Shown here one piece after another: positions 61,162 to 64,000 of a stretch of DNA of 64,000 nucleotides. The position numbers were made by a program, and so were the translations under genes. The notes beneath the pieces are model-generated. The model did not search any database. It worked only from the letters and a program-made list of their open reading frames with translations, and had not been told where the DNA came from. Source of the stretch: an uncultured Clostridia bacterium. Lineage in GTDB: Bacteria; Bacillota; Clostridia; TANB77; CAG-508. Numbering within the stretch: the first letter of the stretch is position 1; the number at the start of each line of letters is the position of its first letter. The stretch is from assembly GCA_934149005.1 (NCBI GenBank), contig CAKPDN010000004.1, positions 62,001 through 126,000 of the forward strand. Reading direction: 5' to 3'.

Positions 61162-64000
61162 ATGAATACAATAATAGGAGAACTAGGAAAATCAAATAAA
61201 TTTATAGACTTAAGCAAACAAATAGAAAAAACCAAAAGCCCGATATCAATATCGGGCTTAACTAGCGTTGGAATGGCAGAAATAATTTCAGCAATAAAAG
61301 AATACAACAAAAAAACGATTTTACTTGTAACATACAACGAAATACAAGCAAAAAAAATATTAGAAAATATAAAAACTTTTGAAAATGAAAATGTAGTATT
61401 ATTCTCTAAAAAGGAAATAGTAACATATGACTATGTAGCAGAAAGCAAAGATTTACCATACGAAAGAATAGAAACATTAAATAAAATAAATGAAAAAAAG
61501 AATCTAATTATTATAACAACAATAGAAGCATTAATGCAAAAATTACCATCAAAGGAAGTATTATTTAATGATATACTAGAATTTAAAGTAGGAGATATAT
61601 GTAACTTAGAAGATATAAAAAGAAGATTAGTAAATTTAGGATACACAAGATATGACTTAATAGAAGGAAGAAGGCAATTTAGTATAAGAGGTGGAATAAT
61701 AGACATTTCTTTAGATGAAAAAACAGGAATAAGAATTGAACTTTGGGGAGATGAAGTAGATTCAATAAGGAACTTTAGTATAAATAGCCAAAGGTCAATT
61801 TCAACACTAGAAAAAGCAAAAATATATCCAGCACATGAATATGTTTTAGAAGATTCAATTGAAAATATATGTAAAAAAATTTCAAAAACAATAGCAGAAC
61901 GGAAAACAAGAAGAAATAATAGAAAAAGATATAGAGGAAATAAAATCAGGAAATTATATCAGTAAAATAGACAAATATTTTAATGAATTCTATGCAAAAC
62001 AAAACACATTAATTAATTATCTAAATAAAGATTGTGTAATATTCTTAGATGAAGTAAACAAAATAGAACAAAGACAAATAAATATTTTACGTGATATCGA
62101 AAATTTGAGCAAAAATTTAATTGAAAAAGAAAGGCTATTACCAGAAGCAATAAGCAATATATCACAAGTAGAACTTGAAAATTTAGAAAATAAATATAAA
62201 TTAGTATATTTAGAAAAACAAGATACAGTTACAAAAAAGCAAGCTGAAAGATATCATTTTGAATATAGGGAAATTAACTACTATAAAAGTGAAATTGAAA
62301 ACTTATTTGAAGATATACAAAAATGGAATAGAGAAAAAAAGAGCATATATGTATTAGTCCAAACAAAAGAAAAAGCAAAAAAATTAAAAGAATTATTTGA
62401 AAAAGAAAATATTTTGTGCAAAATAGAAGAAAAATTAGATAAAACAATAATAGTAAAATCAATAGAAAACATTGTAACAATTGGAATAGGAAAAATATCA
62501 GAAGGATTTGAAAATTTCGAAATAAACCAAATTGTAATATCAGCAGATGAATTAATAGAAGGAAATAAAAGAAAAAAGACATTTGCAAATCAAGCATTTA
62601 AAGAGGGAGAAAAAGTAGTATTTGCAGATTTAAAAGTAGGAGATTATGTTGTACATAAAAATTATGGAGTAGGAATATTTGTAGGAGTCAATACAATAAC
62701 AGCAGATAGAACAACCAAAGATTATATAAAATTAAAATATAAAAATGATGCAATACTATACATACCTACAAATCAATTAGATTCAGTAAGAAAATACATA
62801 GGTGGTGACAGCATAAATCCGCCAATTAATAGTTTAGGAAGTAAAGATTGGATAAAAACAAAGGAAAAAGTAAAAAATAATTTAAGAGCAGTAGCAAGAG
62901 AATTAATAGAATTATATGCTAAAAGAGAAAAAACAAAAGGATATTCTTTTAGTAAAGATACACCATGGCAACAGCAATTTGAAGACCAATTTCCATATCA
63001 AGAAACAGATGACCAACTAAGATGTATAGAAGAAGTAAAAAAAGATATGGAAGCCCAAAGACCAATGGATAGGCTTCTATGTGGAGATGTAGGATATGGG
63101 AAAACAGAGGTTGCAATAAGAGCGGCATTTAAAGCAGTAATGGACCACAAGCAAGTTGCATATCTAGTTCCAACAACTGTTTTAGCACAACAGCAATATG
63201 AAGAATTTAGAGATAGAATGAAAGACTTCCCAATCAAAGTAGAAATTTTAAATAGATTTAAAAATAAAAAATATCAAGATGAGGTAATCAAAAAACTAAA
63301 GTTAGGGGAAATTGATGTTGTAATTGGTACACATAGATTATTAAGTCAAGATGTTGAATTCAAAGATATAGGGCTATTAATAATTGACGAAGAACACAGA
63401 TTTGGAGTAAAAGCAAAAGAAAAAATAAAACAATACAAATCAAATATTGATGTACTAACAATGACAGCAACACCAATACCAAGAACAATGCACATGTCAA
63501 TAGTTGGAATAAGAGAAATGTCAGTAATTTATGAACCACCACACAACAGAAAGCCAGTTCAAACTTATGTATTAGAATATGATCAAGAAGTAATAAAAGA
63601 GGCTATAACAAAAGAAATAGAAAGAAATGGTCAAGTATTTTATATTTATAATAGAGTAGATACAATACAGAAAAAAGCAGATGAAATATCAAGACTAGTG
63701 CCAGAAGCAACAGTAAGTTATGCACATGGACAAATGGCAGGAAATGAAATAGAAGAAATAATGCAAGACTTTATAGAAAAAAAATCAAATGTATTAATAT
63801 GTACAACAATATTAGAATCAGGAATTGACATACCAAATGCAAATACAATTATAGTAGAAAATGCAGACAGAATGGGCTTAGCAGCACTATATCAAATAAG
63901 GGGAAGAGTTGGAAGATCAGATAGACAGGCATATGCATATATAACATACAGAAAAGATAAAATGCTATCAGAAGAAGCAGATAAAAGACTAAAAGCAATA
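61162..64000 (+). CDS. mfd: transcription-repair coupling factor Mfd, partial, CGG +1 shift
   Basis: The gene begins with ATG 61162 and runs off the window. Residues 1-246 contain a UvrB-like region (ISISGLTSVGMAEIISAI, TYDYVAESKDLPYERIETL, LIEGRRQFSIRGGIIDISL). They reach an in-frame CGG at 61900-61902; in frame, translation stops at 61965. Skipping C61900 gives GKQEEIIEKDIEEIKSGNY, then the RNAP-interaction domain (GDYVVHKNYGVGIFVGVNT), the Walker A RLLCGDVGYGKTEVAIRAAF, IIDEEHRFGVKAKEK and MTATPIPRTM. Mfd releases stalled RNA polymerase and recruits UvrABC. The break falls in an ordinary internal region, and the remainder is free of stops to the window end. Confidence 0.93.
61900..61902 (+). 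other. CGG +1 frameshift site 9 (GAA-CGG-A)
   Basis: In-frame CGG at codon 247 of mfd; the +1 frame GGA AAA CAA (Gly-Lys-Gln) carries the protein for at least 2 kb without a stop. Confidence 0.9.

Noticed and set aside
2075..61902. P-site slippage (prfB-like) or stop-coupled frameshifting as the explanation
   Set aside because: The nine sites have nine different preceding codons, no stop codon at the shift and no shared upstream Shine-Dalgarno-like element. Only CGG plus GGN is common.
2075..61902. Reassignment of CGG to another single amino acid
   Set aside because: Reading CGG as any one residue leaves every one of these genes out of frame; only loss of one base restores them.
1..64000. 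tRNA or rRNA genes in the window
   Set aside because: I looked for GGTTCGA-type T-loops with flanking stems and rRNA landmarks on both strands and found none that form a credible gene.

Overview
The window reads as the chromosome of a very A+T-rich, spore-forming, anaerobic Clostridia-like Firmicute. The evidence is AGA/ATA-dominated codon use, strong Shine-Dalgarno sites, sigma-A promoters, SpoIIID and YabG sporulation genes, AdhE, a DnaG-RpoD pair and an AddB-type recombination nuclease. No rRNA, tRNA or CRISPR array was seen. MAIN OBSERVATION: nine reading-frame breaks in eight loci (an orphan resolvase-type HTH, an M15 peptidase remnant, a cysteine desulfurase, a COG2509-type FAD enzyme with two breaks, yabG, veg, a DUF2207 protein and mfd) are all the same event. 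An in-frame CGG codon is reached, and the conserved protein resumes only if the C is skipped and the next three bases, always GGN, are read as glycine. By eye I found no CGG used as an arginine codon inside any intact conserved reading frame. CGG is common out of phase (for example agC GGa, aaC GGt), and CGA, CGC and CGT are used for arginine. I infer that CGG is an unassigned or quadruplet-read codon that promotes +1 frameshifting to glycine. One short membrane-protein ORF with CGG as codon 2 is an unresolved exception. LAYOUT: 1-7.9 kb is an accessory or mobile region holding a ribosomal protein S6 paralogue, a serine resolvase with palindromic sites, paralogous small proteins, an XRE regulator with an operator, an operon of zinc-ribbon/membrane proteins and a truncated M15 peptidase. 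From 7.9 to 14 kb come a second XRE regulator with repeated operators, an M23 peptidase, AdhE and a coiled-coil protein. From 14 to 22 kb lie a small alarmone synthetase, a large palindromic element, dnaG-rpoD, an MscS channel and a two-component system. From 22 to 28 kb is a cell-surface block: a YYS-D-G-TW repeat protein, a sortase, a thioester/Cna-B surface protein with a truncated LPVTG signal, and a WG-repeat protein. From 28 to 38.5 kb: patatin, cysteine desulfurase, FAD enzyme, spoIIID, yabG, veg, a second palindromic element, rnc, an Elp3-like radical SAM protein, a YitT protein and a tandem GGDEF protein. From 38.5 to 51 kb: ogg, DUF2207, addB, pgeF, an MFS carrier, an LD-carboxypeptidase, a uracil-DNA glycosylase, a GltD-like flavoprotein and a zincin. 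From 51 to 64 kb: a coiled-coil protein behind a Spo0A-box-like promoter, leuS, twin HD proteins, topB, an ECF sigma factor with its DUF4179 partner, and mfd running off the end. The mobile DNA is concentrated at the left. Several intergenic repeat families (two large hairpin elements and three GAGACA/GGGAC repeats fused to stop codons) punctuate the rest. The frameshift sites occur in both accessory and core genes, which argues for a genome-wide decoding property rather than local gene decay.
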